NCBI GenBank assembly: GCA_015655375.1
Contig: JAATFD010000040.1
Coordinates: 38,983 to 102,982 of the forward strand
Direction of reading: 5' to 3'
Length of the DNA stretch: 64,000 nucleotides
Origin: Actinomycetales bacterium
GTDB lineage: Bacteria > Actinomycetota > Actinomycetes > Actinomycetales > Actinomycetaceae
Shown one piece after another: positions 15,491 through 24,108 of this stretch. Made by a program: the position numbers and the translations under genes. Position 1 is the stretch's first letter; each line of letters begins with the position of its first letter. The notes under the pieces were generated by a model. That model was given only the letters and a program-made list of their open reading frames with translations. It did not search any database and was not told the origin of the DNA.

Positions 15491-17044
15491 TCAGTGGGAG
15501 CAGACCGCCGCGATCCATGCCTCAACGTCGGCGATCGTGCGGGGGATGTCCTCTGAGATCCGGGTCACGGACCCGTCCTCGTTGACCTGGACGTCGTCCT
15601 CGATGCGCACGCCGATCCCGCGAAGCTCGTCGGGAACCGACAGGTCGTCGGCGCGGAAGTAGAGCCCGGGCTCGATCGTGAAGGTCATGCCGGGCTCGAG
15701 CAGCGCGTCCTGGTACATCTCGCGGCGGGCCTGTGCGCAGTCGTGGACGTCGAGACCCAGATGGTGCGAGGTCCCGTGCGGCATCCACCGGCGATGCTGT
15801 TGACCGGACGGCGATAGGGACTCGGCTGCGCTGACGGGCAGGACCCCCCACTTCTCCAGCCGATCCGCGATGACGGTCATCGCTGCATCGTGGACGTCGC
15901 GGAATCGGGTGTTCGACTGGTTCGCGCGGGCGAGGGCGGCCTCGGCGGCGTCGAGCACGGCCTGATAGACCTTCGCCTGAGGCTCAGAGAAATGTCCGTT
16001 GACGGGCAGGGTCCGGGTGATGTCCGCCGTGTAGAGGGAGTCGACCTCGATCCCGGCATCGATCAGGACGAGATCGCCCGCGTGGACCTCCCCGTCGTTG
16101 TCCATCCAATGCAGGGTGTTCGCATGGTTCCCGGCGGCGGCGATCGTGTCGTAGCCGAGGCCGTTGCCCACTTCGCGCGCGACGGCACCGAATGCGCCCT
16201 CGATGACGCGCTCCCCGCGGGGGTGCCCGGTCGCGCGGGGCAGGGAGGCAATGATGTCCTCGAAGCCGACCTTCGTCACCTCGACGGCGTGGCGCAGCTC
16301 GGAGAGCTCATAGGGATCCTTGTTCAGGCGGATCTCGGAGAGATGCTCCTCGAGCGTCTCGTCCTCGGCGCGCGCATCCCCGCCGAAGGGCAGGCCGGCC
16401 TGCTGGCGGACCTCGGTGACCACTGCTTCGACCGAGGCATCGACCTGGGGGACGATGCGCAGGTGAACCTGGCCCGCATCCTTGGCCAGTGCGTCGCGCA
16501 GGCTGGAGATGTCGGCACAGCGCAGACCGGTCTCGGCCTCGACCTCGGCGAGCGAGGGGCGCGCGCCGACCCAGAACTCGCCATAGCGTGAGTCCGCATA
16601 GAACTCCTCGGAGGAGCGGGAGGAACGGGGCTTGAAGTAGAGGATGGCCTCGTGCGAGCCGGAACTCGTGGGCTCAAGGACAATGACGGCGTCAGGCTCT
16701 TTCTCGCCGCCGAGCCCCGAGAGGTGCGCAAAGGCCGAATGGGCGCGGAAACGGTAGTCTGTGTCGTTGTTGCGGGTCTTGAGCCCGCCGGCGGGGACGA
16801 CGAGGCGCTCGCCGGGGAAGGGTTCACCGGCCTTGGCTGCGCGAGCGGCGAGGTGGTCGGCGACGGGGGAACGGTCCGGGAGGTCGGAGGATCGCGGGGC
16901 CCAATTGGAGCCCATGAACTCACGGAAAGCCTCGGAGCTGGGACGGCGCGACCGGTTGTTGCTCCGGTCGGCCATGGACTGTGGTGCTTCCTCGGCGGAG
17001 GTGGCCGCGGTGGGCGAGGCGGCGGCGTTCTCATCTGATGTCAT
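15491..17044 (-). CDS. Xaa-Pro aminopeptidase (M24B)
   Basis: A cytosolic metallo-aminopeptidase of 517 residues that removes an N-terminal residue preceding proline. The N-terminal creatinase-like domain (about 50-230) precedes the pita-bread catalytic domain. The five metal ligands are present: Asp in LVLIDAGIEVD, Asp in YTADITRT, His in GTSHHLGLDVHD, Glu in TFTIEPGLYF and Glu in GVRIEDDVQV. About 45 disordered residues (Ala/Ser/Glu-rich) precede the first domain. The ATG beginning MTSDENAA was taken rather than a much longer upstream frame. It converges with the stress-protein gene. Confidence 0.94.
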   Translation of the reverse strand: MTSDENAAASPTAATSAEEAPQSMADRSNNRSRRPSSEAFREFMGSNWAPRSSDLPDRSPVADHLAARAAKAGEPFPGERLVVPAGGLKTRNNDTDYRFRAHSAFAHLSGLGGEKEPDAVIVLEPTSSGSHEAILYFKPRSSRSSEEFYADSRYGEFWVGARPSLAEVEAETGLRCADISSLRDALAKDAGQVHLRIVPQVDASVEAVVTEVRQQAGLPFGGDARAEDETLEEHLSEIRLNKDPYELSELRHAVEVTKVGFEDIIASLPRATGHPRGERVIEGAFGAVAREVGNGLGYDTIAAAGNHANTLHWMDNDGEVHAGDLVLIDAGIEVDSLYTADITRTLPVNGHFSEPQAKVYQAVLDAAEAALARANQSNTRFRDVHDAAMTVIADRLEKWGVLPVSAAESLSPSGQQHRRWMPHGTSHHLGLDVHDCAQARREMYQDALLEPGMTFTIEPGLYFRADDLSVPDELRGIGVRIEDDVQVNEDGSVTRISEDIPRTIADVEAWIAAVCSH

Positions 17045-17139
17045 GCGCCCATGATCCCACCGAGCCCCGTCCCTCGCGAAGCACGTCGGCCTTTGACCAT
17101 GAGGCGCATCCGCTGATTCCGTCGTGTTGGTGGGATGGA

Positions 17140-17204
17140 CCATTGTCGGGGTTGCTGGCGAGTGTCCGTCCAGCTGACACGACAATGGCCAGCAACCCGG
17201 ACAG
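17140..17204. repeat. Structured repeat, copy 1
   Basis: CCATTGTC (17140-17147) pairs with GACAATGG (17181-17188), and GGGTTGCTGGC (17149-17159) pairs with GCCAGCAACCC (17188-17198), giving an interlocked A-B-A'-B' order. gtgtc/gacac forms a small stem inside. About 57 bases are clearly related to 24051-24108, including an identical 16-mer, ccgtccagctgacacg. Confidence 0.6.
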
Positions 17205-17412
17205 CAGTGCCCAATGCCCGATACTGTCACCGGTTGCTCATCAGGACACCGCCTCAACACGGTGTTTTCATGCAACAAACAGCACTGCGAGGAGCACTCG
17301 GGTCCTCGTCGACCAACGTGCCTCGAAGCCGAATAGGGGCGTACTTCGAGGTGAGTGATGGGCGCAACCACGGTATACCGATGGCTCATCGAGGGCATTG
17401 GGGCGTCACCGT

Positions 17413-17418
17413 TACGCT
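17413..17418 (+). promoter_or_regulatory. -10 box of a leaderless promoter (PHP gene)
   Basis: TACGCT followed by 6 bases (ggcccc) and the ATG. There is no ribosome site, so translation of a leaderless mRNA is likely. Confidence 0.55.
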
Positions 17419-17424
17419 GGCCCC

Positions 17425-18273
17425 ATGATCCACATCGACCCGCACACCCACTCCTCATGTTCGGACGGTACTGAGACCCCGACCGAGCTGATGGAGGCCG
17501 CGCGGGCTGCCGGCCTCGACGTCATCGGGCTGACCGATCACGACACGATCGTCGGATGGGACGAGGCCGCTGCCGCGGTCGAATCTACTGGTATCTCCCT
17601 GCTGCGCGGGTCCGAGATCTCCTGTTCGCGCGACGGCATCACCGTCCACCTGCTCGGATACCTGTTCGACTGGGAGAACGTGCCCCTCGCAGAGGTCTTC
17701 GAACGCACACGTGAGAGCCGGGTCGGGCGCGCCCGACGCATCGTCGAGAATCTCTCGGCGGACTACCCGATCACCTGGGAGATGGTCCAGTCCTTCGGTC
17801 CCGTCGACGGCGGTCCGATCGGACGCCCCCACATCGCTGACGCCCTCGTCTCCATCGGGGCCTTCCCCGACCGGTCGGCAGCCTTCGTCAAGGTTCTCCA
17901 CCCGTCAGGGCCCTATTACGTCCACCACTGGGCTCCTGATCCGGTCGACGCGGTCGGCCTCGTGCGTGCGGCGGGAGGTATCCCCGTCCTTGCCCATCCC
18001 CGGGCCCGGATGCGTCAGCGACTGCTGCCCGAGGCCGTCATCGATGAGATGGCCCAGGCAGGCCTGTTCGGCATCGAACGCGATCACCGCGACCAAACCG
18101 AGGCCGATCGCGTGGAGGTCGACCGCATCGCTGCCCGCCTCGCGCTGAAGGAAACGGGGTCGTCGGACTACCATGGATCGGGCAAACCGAACCGGCTGGG
18201 CGAGAATCTCACGTCCGAGGACGTTCTGCGCTCCATTGAGGAACAGGGACATCTGGAGGTTCTGCGTCCGTGA
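17425..18273 (+). CDS. PHP-domain phosphoesterase (TrpH/RNase AM-like)
   Basis: A 282-residue PHP-family metal-dependent phosphoesterase. Metal-binding motifs occur in order: DPHTHSSCSDG (HxH...D), LTDHDTIVGW, the Glu in GSEISCSRDG, His in YVHHWAPDP, the LAHPRAR segment and the C-terminal SDYHGSGKP. This matches the TrpH group, whose characterised members release nucleotides from 3',5'-bisphosphates and short RNA or DNA 5' ends. The length is normal. Its stop overlaps the GTG of the MarC gene, so the two are coupled. It is transcribed from a leaderless promoter. Confidence 0.92.
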   Translation: MIHIDPHTHSSCSDGTETPTELMEAARAAGLDVIGLTDHDTIVGWDEAAAAVESTGISLLRGSEISCSRDGITVHLLGYLFDWENVPLAEVFERTRESRVGRARRIVENLSADYPITWEMVQSFGPVDGGPIGRPHIADALVSIGAFPDRSAAFVKVLHPSGPYYVHHWAPDPVDAVGLVRAAGGIPVLAHPRARMRQRLLPEAVIDEMAQAGLFGIERDHRDQTEADRVEVDRIAARLALKETGSSDYHGSGKPNRLGENLTSEDVLRSIEEQGHLEVLRP

Positions 18274-18917
18274 ACGTCGGCTCGATCATTGATGCGTCGC
18301 TGCTGGCGACCACGTTCACGACGCTCTTTGTCATCATGGATCCCGCGGGAACGATACCGGTGTTCCTGGCGCTCACGGGAAGCTATTCGAAGGCGGATCA
18401 ACGTCGGGCAGCCATTCAGGCGACGGTCACGTCCTTCGGTGTGATCCTCCTGTTCGCAGTGCTGGGCCAATACATTCTGCGGTTTCTCCAGATTTCCATG
18501 GAGTCTCTGCAGCTGTCCGGTGGTGTTCTGTTGTTCCTGGTCGCTATGGAACTGTTGATGGGCAACGGTGGCACAGAACCCGACACCGGCGATCGCAATG
18601 TCAACGTGGCCCTGGTTCCCCTGGGAACACCGCTGCTGGCAGGCCCAGGGGCGATCGTCGCCGTCATGGTCTCGGTCAATCAGGGTGACAGCACGGTTCC
18701 CGGATGGGGCGCTGTCATCGTCGCAGTGGTGCTCATGCACCTGGTCATGTGGGCAACGATGCGCTTCTCAGTCGAGCTGGCGCGTTTCCTGGGCACGGGC
18801 GGCGTCATGATCCTGACGAAAATCTCCGGTCTGCTGCTGGCGGCGATCGCCACGCAGATGATCATGAACGGGGTCTTTGCCTTCATCCAGACCTCGCGTG
18901 AGGCCGGGGCGATCTGA
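18270..18917 (+). CDS. MarC-family integral membrane protein
   Basis: A 215-residue protein with six predicted membrane helices and the MarC-family patterns FVIMDPAGTIPVFLAL near the N-terminus and LVPLGTPLLAGPGAI in the middle. The E. coli name comes from a supposed link with multiple antibiotic resistance that was later disputed, so no transport substrate can be given. The GTG start overlaps the PHP stop by four bases. A GNAT gene follows 47 bases later with its own promoter. Confidence 0.92.
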   Translation: MNVGSIIDASLLATTFTTLFVIMDPAGTIPVFLALTGSYSKADQRRAAIQATVTSFGVILLFAVLGQYILRFLQISMESLQLSGGVLLFLVAMELLMGNGGTEPDTGDRNVNVALVPLGTPLLAGPGAIVAVMVSVNQGDSTVPGWGAVIVAVVLMHLVMWATMRFSVELARFLGTGGVMILTKISGLLLAAIATQMIMNGVFAFIQTSREAGAI

Positions 18918-18952
18918 GTTCCAAGGTCGACCGGATCCGATCTACTCGCCAT

Positions 18953-18958
18953 TAGGCT
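18953..18958 (+). promoter_or_regulatory. -10 box of a leaderless promoter (GNAT gene)
   Basis: TAGGCT followed by 6 bases (tggatc) and the ATG. There is no ribosome site upstream. Confidence 0.6.
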
Positions 18959-18964
18959 TGGATC

Positions 18965-19513
18965 ATGTCGATCTCCCTGAGCCCTCTCGATGTTCGTGGA
19001 CGTGACCGTGAGGCACTGATCGCGTTCCTGACTCGCAATCGATTTCCTTTTCACGTGACGCCAATGGTGAGCGAAGATGTCGCCACTCGGCGCGTTGACT
19101 CCGGCGCATACGACGGCGAGGGAGTCGCGACCTTGTGGATCGATGAGGATCCCTCGGGTCACATCGGCGTTGTCATCCTCTCCGGCCTCGACGAGAACGT
19201 GCCCCTGTTCGACCTCCGTCTGGACGCGACGTTCCGAGGGCACGGGCGTGGGATCCCTGTGCTCATGGCGATCACGGATCATGTCTTTCGGATCTATCCC
19301 GGGGTCACGCGCTTTGGCGGACGGACCCGCGAGGACAACATCGCCATGCGGCAGATCTTCGTGCGCTGCGGCTGGGTCAAAGAAGCGCACTACCGCGAAG
19401 CGTGGCCCGTCGAGGGTGGGCTTGCCCGGGCGGGAACGGAATACGCGATCCTGCGGCGCGATTGGGAATCGGGGATCACGACGCCCGTGCGCTTCGACGA
19501 CCTGGGGTACTGA
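18965..19513 (+). CDS. GNAT-family N-acetyltransferase
   Basis: A 182-residue acyl-CoA-dependent acetyltransferase of the GNAT fold. The core strands carry GHIGVVILSGL, the strand-4/P-loop region FDLRLDATFRGHGRGIPVL (acetyl-CoA pyrophosphate loop RGHGRG), and the late VTRFGGRTREDNIAMRQIFVRCGW segment typical of the RimJ/RimL-like branch. The C-terminal strand ends AILRRDW. It has its own leaderless promoter. The substrate, whether a protein N-terminus or a small amine, cannot be told from the sequence. Confidence 0.87.
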   Translation: MSISLSPLDVRGRDREALIAFLTRNRFPFHVTPMVSEDVATRRVDSGAYDGEGVATLWIDEDPSGHIGVVILSGLDENVPLFDLRLDATFRGHGRGIPVLMAITDHVFRIYPGVTRFGGRTREDNIAMRQIFVRCGWVKEAHYREAWPVEGGLARAGTEYAILRRDWESGITTPVRFDDLGY

Positions 19514-19581
19514 GATCCGAGGTGATGACGTCCGGGGTCTCCGACGCATCGTCCTTCGTTCGACACATGGCACGGCCGCAT

Positions 19582-19625
19582 CCCATGTTTGTGTTACTGT
19601 ATTAGTGTTGTAATACAAACATGGG
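19582..19625. promoter_or_regulatory. Promoter and large palindromic operator of the GntR-ABC operon
   Basis: Arms cccatgtttgtgttac and gtaatacaaacatggg are complementary over 16 bases with one mismatch, separated by 12 bases. A promoter TTGTGT-N16-TAATAC (19589-19616) lies within the palindrome, and the right arm covers the ATG at 19621. Binding of the encoded GntR regulator here would block transcription and fits autoregulation. Confidence 0.7.
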
Positions 19626-20079
19626 GGTGGTCGTGGACATTGACGACTCGAGACCGATCTGGCTCCAGCTCACTGACGAGGTCCGTCGCCGCATCGCGGC
19701 AGGGGAGTGGACGCCTGGCCAGCGCATCCCGAGCGTGCGCGAACTCGCCCTCGATCTCGGGGTCAATCCCAATACCATCCAGCGCTCGCTGACGGAGACG
19801 GACCATCTGGGGCTCACTGTTCCCGAGCGAACGGCTGGCCGCTTCGTCACGAAGGACCGCGACCTCGTTGACGTCACCCGTGCCGCGCTCGCGACGGACA
19901 CGACGGACGTCTACATCCGCTCGCTGGTTGGGATCGGCATGGACCTCGACGAGGCGCAGCGCCTGCTCGCCTCTCGCTGGTGCGCCGCAGCAGGCACCGA
20001 GACCGCGGAATCCGACACTGAGCCCACCGACGTTGTGCCTCCCATCGCCGCTCACTCCGAGGAAAGGCCCCCACGATGA
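19621..20079 (+). CDS. GntR-family regulator, YtrA type
   Basis: A 152-residue repressor-type regulator. The winged-helix DNA-binding domain covers about residues 8-78: PIWLQLTDEVRRRIAAGEW, PGQRIPSVRELALDLGVNPNTIQRSL, and a wing ending RFVTKD. The short C-terminal region of two helices is the YtrA-type dimerisation part, with no large effector domain. YtrA proteins usually repress a following ABC transporter. Here the stop overlaps the ABC ATPase start (ATGA) and the gene starts inside a large palindrome. The ATG is within a few bases of the predicted transcription start, so the mRNA may be leaderless. Confidence 0.92.
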   Translation: MGVVVDIDDSRPIWLQLTDEVRRRIAAGEWTPGQRIPSVRELALDLGVNPNTIQRSLTETDHLGLTVPERTAGRFVTKDRDLVDVTRAALATDTTDVYIRSLVGIGMDLDEAQRLLASRWCAAAGTETAESDTEPTDVVPPIAAHSEERPPR

Positions 20080-20786
20080 GTACGTCCCATCCAACTCCCG
20101 CTGTTGAGGCCGTCGGCCTCGTCAAGGACTTCCGGGGCACGAGGGCGCTCAACGGCATTGACCTCGTCCTGCCTGCGGGCCAGATCGTCGCCCTGCTCGG
20201 CGAGAACGGGGCCGGCAAGACCACCCTGCTCAAGATCCTCGCCGGCGTGCTGTCCGACTGGGAGGGCGAGGTCCGAGTCTGCGGCTATCGCCCCGGACCC
20301 GAATCGAAGGCGCTCGTGTCGTTCCTTCCCGATGCCTCGTTCCTGGAAGACGGCCTGACCTGCGAGGAAGCAGTCGTCCTCTTCGCTCGCTTCTTCGCCG
20401 ATTTCGACGCGGACCGGGCGCGTTCCATGATCGAGTTCTTCCACCTGCCAGCGGGACGTGCGCTCAAGGAACTCTCCAAGGGCATGCGCGAAAAGCTCCA
20501 GGTCGCCCTCGCGATGTCGCGGCGCGCTCGCGTGTATCTGCTGGACGAGCCCATCTCTGGCGTGGATCCGGCCTCGCGCGACGTCATCCTGCACGGGATC
20601 CTTTCGAACTTCGACGAGGACGCCCTCATGGTGATCTCCACGCATTTGATCCATGATGTCGAGCCGATTGTCGACTCGGTCGTGTTCCTGCGCGAGGGAC
20701 GGGTGCTTCTGGAAGGAGCGGCCGACGACCTGCGTGAGGAGCACCAGATGAATCTCGACGCGCTCTTCCGAAAGGTCTATGCCTGA
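20076..20786 (+). CDS. ABC transporter ATP-binding protein
   Basis: A 236-residue ABC ATPase. Walker A GENGAGKTT, the Q-loop region VSFLPDASFLEDGLTCEE, the signature LSKGMREKLQVALAM (a variant of LSGGQ common in YtrB/EcsA-type proteins), Walker B VYLLDEPISGVDP and the switch histidine in ISTHLIHDVE are all intact. It sits between the YtrA-type regulator and a multi-pass membrane protein with 4-base and 1-base overlaps, forming a three-gene operon. The exported substrate is unknown; YtrA-linked systems often respond to cell-wall antibiotics. Confidence 0.94.
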   Translation: MSTSHPTPAVEAVGLVKDFRGTRALNGIDLVLPAGQIVALLGENGAGKTTLLKILAGVLSDWEGEVRVCGYRPGPESKALVSFLPDASFLEDGLTCEEAVVLFARFFADFDADRARSMIEFFHLPAGRALKELSKGMREKLQVALAMSRRARVYLLDEPISGVDPASRDVILHGILSNFDEDALMVISTHLIHDVEPIVDSVVFLREGRVLLEGAADDLREEHQMNLDALFRKVYA

Positions 20787-21610
20787 TGTTTGCCACACTG
20801 TTCGGACAGGAATTCCGCTCGAGTCGGCGGGGTCTCGGCGCCCTTGCCGGGTGGGTACTGCTCATCGAGGTCGTGTCGCTGGTCCCTGCTGTCCTGCACA
20901 TTGCGTTCCTCGGGCAACTCGGGCAGATGGTGGCAATTCTTGCCGTCATTGCGCCGATCCCGGTGGGGCTGGTCCTGCTGGCGGTGCGCTACTGGCGATC
21001 GATGTACGGCCAAGAAGGCTATTTCACGATGTCGATCCCGGTGCGCGGGCGCGTGCTCTACGCCTCGAAGGTGATCTATGCGTTGGCGGCGAGCGTGGCG
21101 CTGGGCATCGTCACAGTGGTTGGAGCCCTCCTCATGCTGATTGGACGCTCGTGGAAGGACCGTGCTCCGATCGGGGACGGTTTCCATGTCGCGTGGGAGG
21201 TGCTGTCCGACATCCCGGGAACCACGATCGTGGTGTTCGTGGTGGGACTCGTGGTCGCGCTGATCGCCTACGTCGTCGAGGTGTCTGCGGTCTTCTCGGT
21301 TGGGGCCGAAGGGCGCTTCTCGCACATGGGGTTCGGGGCGCCGCTGATCGGACTGGTGATCCTGTACGTGGCCAACCAGGTCCTGGCGCTAGTCGCGATG
21401 CTGGTCGTTCCAATCAGTATCGATGTCGCGGGGCGCCACCCCGGCCAGATCGTCTGGCGCGGCATGTGGAACGACTTCGTGGACGCGGTCCACACCGGGA
21501 GCGATCCGCAGATCATCGGCCTTGGGGTCGTCCTCGCCGGGATCGTCCTGACCATCGTGATGTGGGTCTGGGCGACGAGGTCGATCGAGAGGCACACGAG
21601 CCTGAGGTGA
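20786..21610 (+). CDS. ABC transporter permease
   Basis: A 274-residue hydrophobic protein with about six membrane helices, for example WVLLIEVVSLVPAVLHIAF, VALGIVTVVGALLML and VLAGIVLTIVMWVWATRSI. It fits an ABC-2-type membrane subunit that pairs with the preceding ATPase. The first cytoplasmic segment contains SMYGQEGYFTMSIPVRGR, a pattern frequent in such permeases. Its start codon shares one base with the ATPase stop. No enzymatic motif is seen. The substrate is unknown. Confidence 0.85.
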   Translation: MFATLFGQEFRSSRRGLGALAGWVLLIEVVSLVPAVLHIAFLGQLGQMVAILAVIAPIPVGLVLLAVRYWRSMYGQEGYFTMSIPVRGRVLYASKVIYALAASVALGIVTVVGALLMLIGRSWKDRAPIGDGFHVAWEVLSDIPGTTIVVFVVGLVVALIAYVVEVSAVFSVGAEGRFSHMGFGAPLIGLVILYVANQVLALVAMLVVPISIDVAGRHPGQIVWRGMWNDFVDAVHTGSDPQIIGLGVVLAGIVLTIVMWVWATRSIERHTSLR

Positions 21611-21660
21611 CGCCGAGGCACGTCGACACGCTTGCGTTCGATCCCGAAACGTGTGCCTTG

Positions 21661-21753
21661 ACGAGCACGTCGCACTCCCGGCGGCACTTTCACCGTTTGG
21701 TTTTTGGGATTGGTGCTCGTTCGGGCCAGTCTGGTGAGGAATTGGTGAAAGTG
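21661..21753. terminator. Interlocked inverted repeats between convergent genes
   Basis: CACTTTCACC (21685-21694) pairs with GGTGAAAGTG (21744-21753), and ACGAGCAC (21661-21668) pairs with GTGCTCGT (21713-21720). The order is A-B-A'-B', so both cannot form as simple nested hairpins. The site lies between the ABC permease and the helicase 3' ends and may be a bidirectional terminator. Confidence 0.4.
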
Positions 21754-21854
21754 ATGGCCGGGGTCTGCCAGTTCAGGCCACTCTGGACGCAACCGATGAA
21801 AGGAGTGCCGGAGACGGCTGCCGGCGGGCGAGTGTTCGCCGACAGCCCGGCAAC

Positions 21855-23597
21855 TCAGCCCTCCGACGATCCGGAGCCTCCCGTGGCTCCGTCGGACCCG
21901 GACCCTCCGCGGCGACGGCGGCGCCTGCGGGGTGCGATTGCCGACTCATCGGCAGGCTTGCGGGGTTCTGGTGAGTGATCGCCGCGGCCGCGGCCTCGTG
22001 AGCCCCGGTCCGAACGACCCCGCTGGCCGGTGGGCACCTCGCGGTCGCCGTCGCGCGGCCCGCGGTTGCGCTCGTTCGAATGGACACGCCCGCGACCGCC
22101 GCGCGGAGCACCCCGACCGCCATGTCCGTGCCCCAGGCGATCATCATCGTGATGGCCGCCGGTCTCACCGAGGTCCTCGATCTTTTCCCCGGCCAGTCCC
22201 TCCAAGGTCCGCTTCGAACGAGGAAGGCGACCCGTGACATCAGTGGGAATGTCGAGGTCGGTGTGAAGGTGCGGAGAGGTGTGATAGGTCTCCAGGGGCT
22301 CCGGCACTCCCAGGCCCAGGGCTTTGGAGATCAGGCTCCACCGGGGGACGTCATCCCAGTCGACGAAGGTGACCGCGGTGCCGGAGTGGCCGGCACGACC
22401 CGTGCGACCGATGCGGTGGATGTAGATCTTCTCGTCCTCGGGGCACTGGTAGTTGATGACGTGGGTGACATCGTCGACGTCGATGCCGCGCGCTGCCACA
22501 TCGGTGGCGACGAGGACATCGATCTTGCCCTTGCGGAAGGCGCGCATCGCCTGCTCGCGTGCCCCCTGACCCAGGTCGCCGTGGAGGGCTCCCACCGAGA
22601 ACCCGCGCTCGGCCAGATCGTCGGCCAGCCGCGCGGCGGTGCGCTTCGTCCGGCAGAAGATGATCGTGCGCCCCCGGCCTCGGGCCTGGAGGATACGGGA
22701 GACGACCTCGACCTTGTTCATCGCGTGGACCCGATAGATCACCTGTTTGGTGGTCGTCACGGTCTGGGACTGGTCTTCGGGGTCCTGGGCGCGGATGTGC
22801 GTCGGGTGGGACATGAAACGGCGGGCCAGCGCGACGACGGGTCCGGGCATGGTCGCCGAGAACAACATCGTGTGACGGCTCGAGGGCACGCGGGCGAGCA
22901 GGGTCTCCACGTCTGGGAGGAAACCGAGGTCGAGCATCTCGTCGGCCTCGTCGAGGACAACGGTCCGGACACCGTTGAGATGGAGGAATCCCCGGCGCAG
23001 CAGATCGATGAGGCGCCCCGGTGTGCCGACGACGACGTCAACGCCCGTGTCGAGGGTCTCGATCTGGGGCTCGAAGGCGACACCGCCGTAGATGTCGAGG
23101 ATTCGGGTCGACAGGTTCGCGCCCGCTGCCCGCAGATCGGTCGCGACCTGCTTGGTCAGCTCACGGGTTGGCAGGATGACGAGGGCTTGGGGGTACCCCG
23201 GGTTGAGGAGCTCGTCGTAGCCCTCTTCATCGGGGGCAATGACGTCCTCGAGCAGAGGGATGCCGAAGCCGAGGGTCTTGCCGGTTCCCGTCTTGGCCTG
23301 GCCGATGATGTCGTGGCGCGTCAGAGCGACCGGCAGAGTCAAGGCCTGGATGGGGAAGGGGCGTGTGATGCCCTTTGCGGCCAGTGCGTCGACGATCGGG
23401 TCGGACACGCCGTAGTCAGCGAAGGTCTTGCTGGTGAGGTCCTCGGGAGACCCGTCCTCGTCGGTGATGTCGGGCGTCGCTTCGGGCTCCGGAGCGATGG
23501 GGACGACGGAACCGAGATGGACGACTCCGGCGGAATACTCGACGGGCGAGGGGTGTTCGACGGGCGCGGAGGCGTCCTCGGTGGGATCTGTGGTCAC
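21855..23597 (-). CDS. DEAD-box RNA helicase
   Basis: An ATP-dependent RNA helicase of 580 residues. In order: Q-motif region FADYGVSDPIVDALAAKGITR, motif I AKTGTGKT, Ia LPTRELTKQ, Ib GTPGRLIDLL, II VLDEADEMLDLG, III FSATMP, IV IIFCRTKR, V ATDVAARGIDVD and VI HRIGRTGRAGHSG. About 70 acidic disordered residues precede the core. The C-terminal 120 residues are Arg/Gly-rich with RGRGRGD-type repeats that would bind RNA. The GTG start is not far from the upstream frame limit. Likely roles are ribosome assembly or RNA decay, as for RhlE/CsdA-type enzymes. Confidence 0.95.
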   Translation of the reverse strand: MTTDPTEDASAPVEHPSPVEYSAGVVHLGSVVPIAPEPEATPDITDEDGSPEDLTSKTFADYGVSDPIVDALAAKGITRPFPIQALTLPVALTRHDIIGQAKTGTGKTLGFGIPLLEDVIAPDEEGYDELLNPGYPQALVILPTRELTKQVATDLRAAGANLSTRILDIYGGVAFEPQIETLDTGVDVVVGTPGRLIDLLRRGFLHLNGVRTVVLDEADEMLDLGFLPDVETLLARVPSSRHTMLFSATMPGPVVALARRFMSHPTHIRAQDPEDQSQTVTTTKQVIYRVHAMNKVEVVSRILQARGRGRTIIFCRTKRTAARLADDLAERGFSVGALHGDLGQGAREQAMRAFRKGKIDVLVATDVAARGIDVDDVTHVINYQCPEDEKIYIHRIGRTGRAGHSGTAVTFVDWDDVPRWSLISKALGLGVPEPLETYHTSPHLHTDLDIPTDVTGRLPRSKRTLEGLAGEKIEDLGETGGHHDDDRLGHGHGGRGAPRGGRGRVHSNERNRGPRDGDREVPTGQRGRSDRGSRGRGRGDHSPEPRKPADESAIAPRRRRRRRGGSGSDGATGGSGSSEG

Positions 23598-24050
23598 GAT
23601 CAGCCTTGTCTCCCGGGGCGGACCCGGGTCGTGGTGGCAGCCGATCGCGCAGATTCTGGGGCGCGCCGCGGGGCGCGAATCACGGGTCGGTGATGCGACC
23701 GGTCAGCCGTGGTCGAGTTCCATTCTACGGCGTGGTGCCGGCGAGCCCGGGAGGAGCCGGTCACAGCGGGAGTTGGGCCGGGCGTAGGCGGCAGGTCGGC
23801 GGGTTGGCATTCTCCTCGAGACGGGGCAACTCGTGAGTCGGGCTACGGCGAAAATGCCGACCTTTGCTCGTTCATTGCGTCAGAGCATCGTTTGTCGGCC
23901 TGAGCTTGACTCATCTAGTGGCTCGAAGGCTGCTCGCGATATCGAGGTCGACTGATCCGATGGGAGAGCGCACTGGTTGTGTCGATCTCGGTGACCTGGT
24001 GAGCATCCGATGACAGTGCCATCCGAGCACGAGCGTCGCACCAGAGTCGT

Positions 24051-24108
24051 TTGGGTTGTTGGATTGACAACCGTCCAGCTGACACGCCCTCGGTCAGCAA
24101 GCCCGACC
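24051..24108. repeat. Structured repeat, copy 2
   Basis: This copy aligns with 17148-17204 over its whole length with a 1-base gap and contains the identical 16-mer ccgtccagctgacacg (24071-24086). The outer arms are weaker here (tgggttgttgg and tcagcaagccc). Like copy 1, it lies upstream of a gene with a leaderless promoter. Confidence 0.55.

Larger units (their letters stand above)
17045..17424. other. Intergenic region with structured repeat
   Basis: A 380-base divergent gap between the aminopeptidase and PHP genes with no credible gene. It holds an interlocked set of inverted repeats (17140-17204, listed separately) and, at the right end, the leaderless PHP promoter. Confidence 0.5.

Noticed and set aside
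22080..23693. A 537-codon plus-strand open frame antisense to the DEAD-box helicase
   Set aside because: It has no ribosome site and no recognisable domain, and mirrors the codon structure of the helicase gene. Long antisense frames are common in high-GC DNA.
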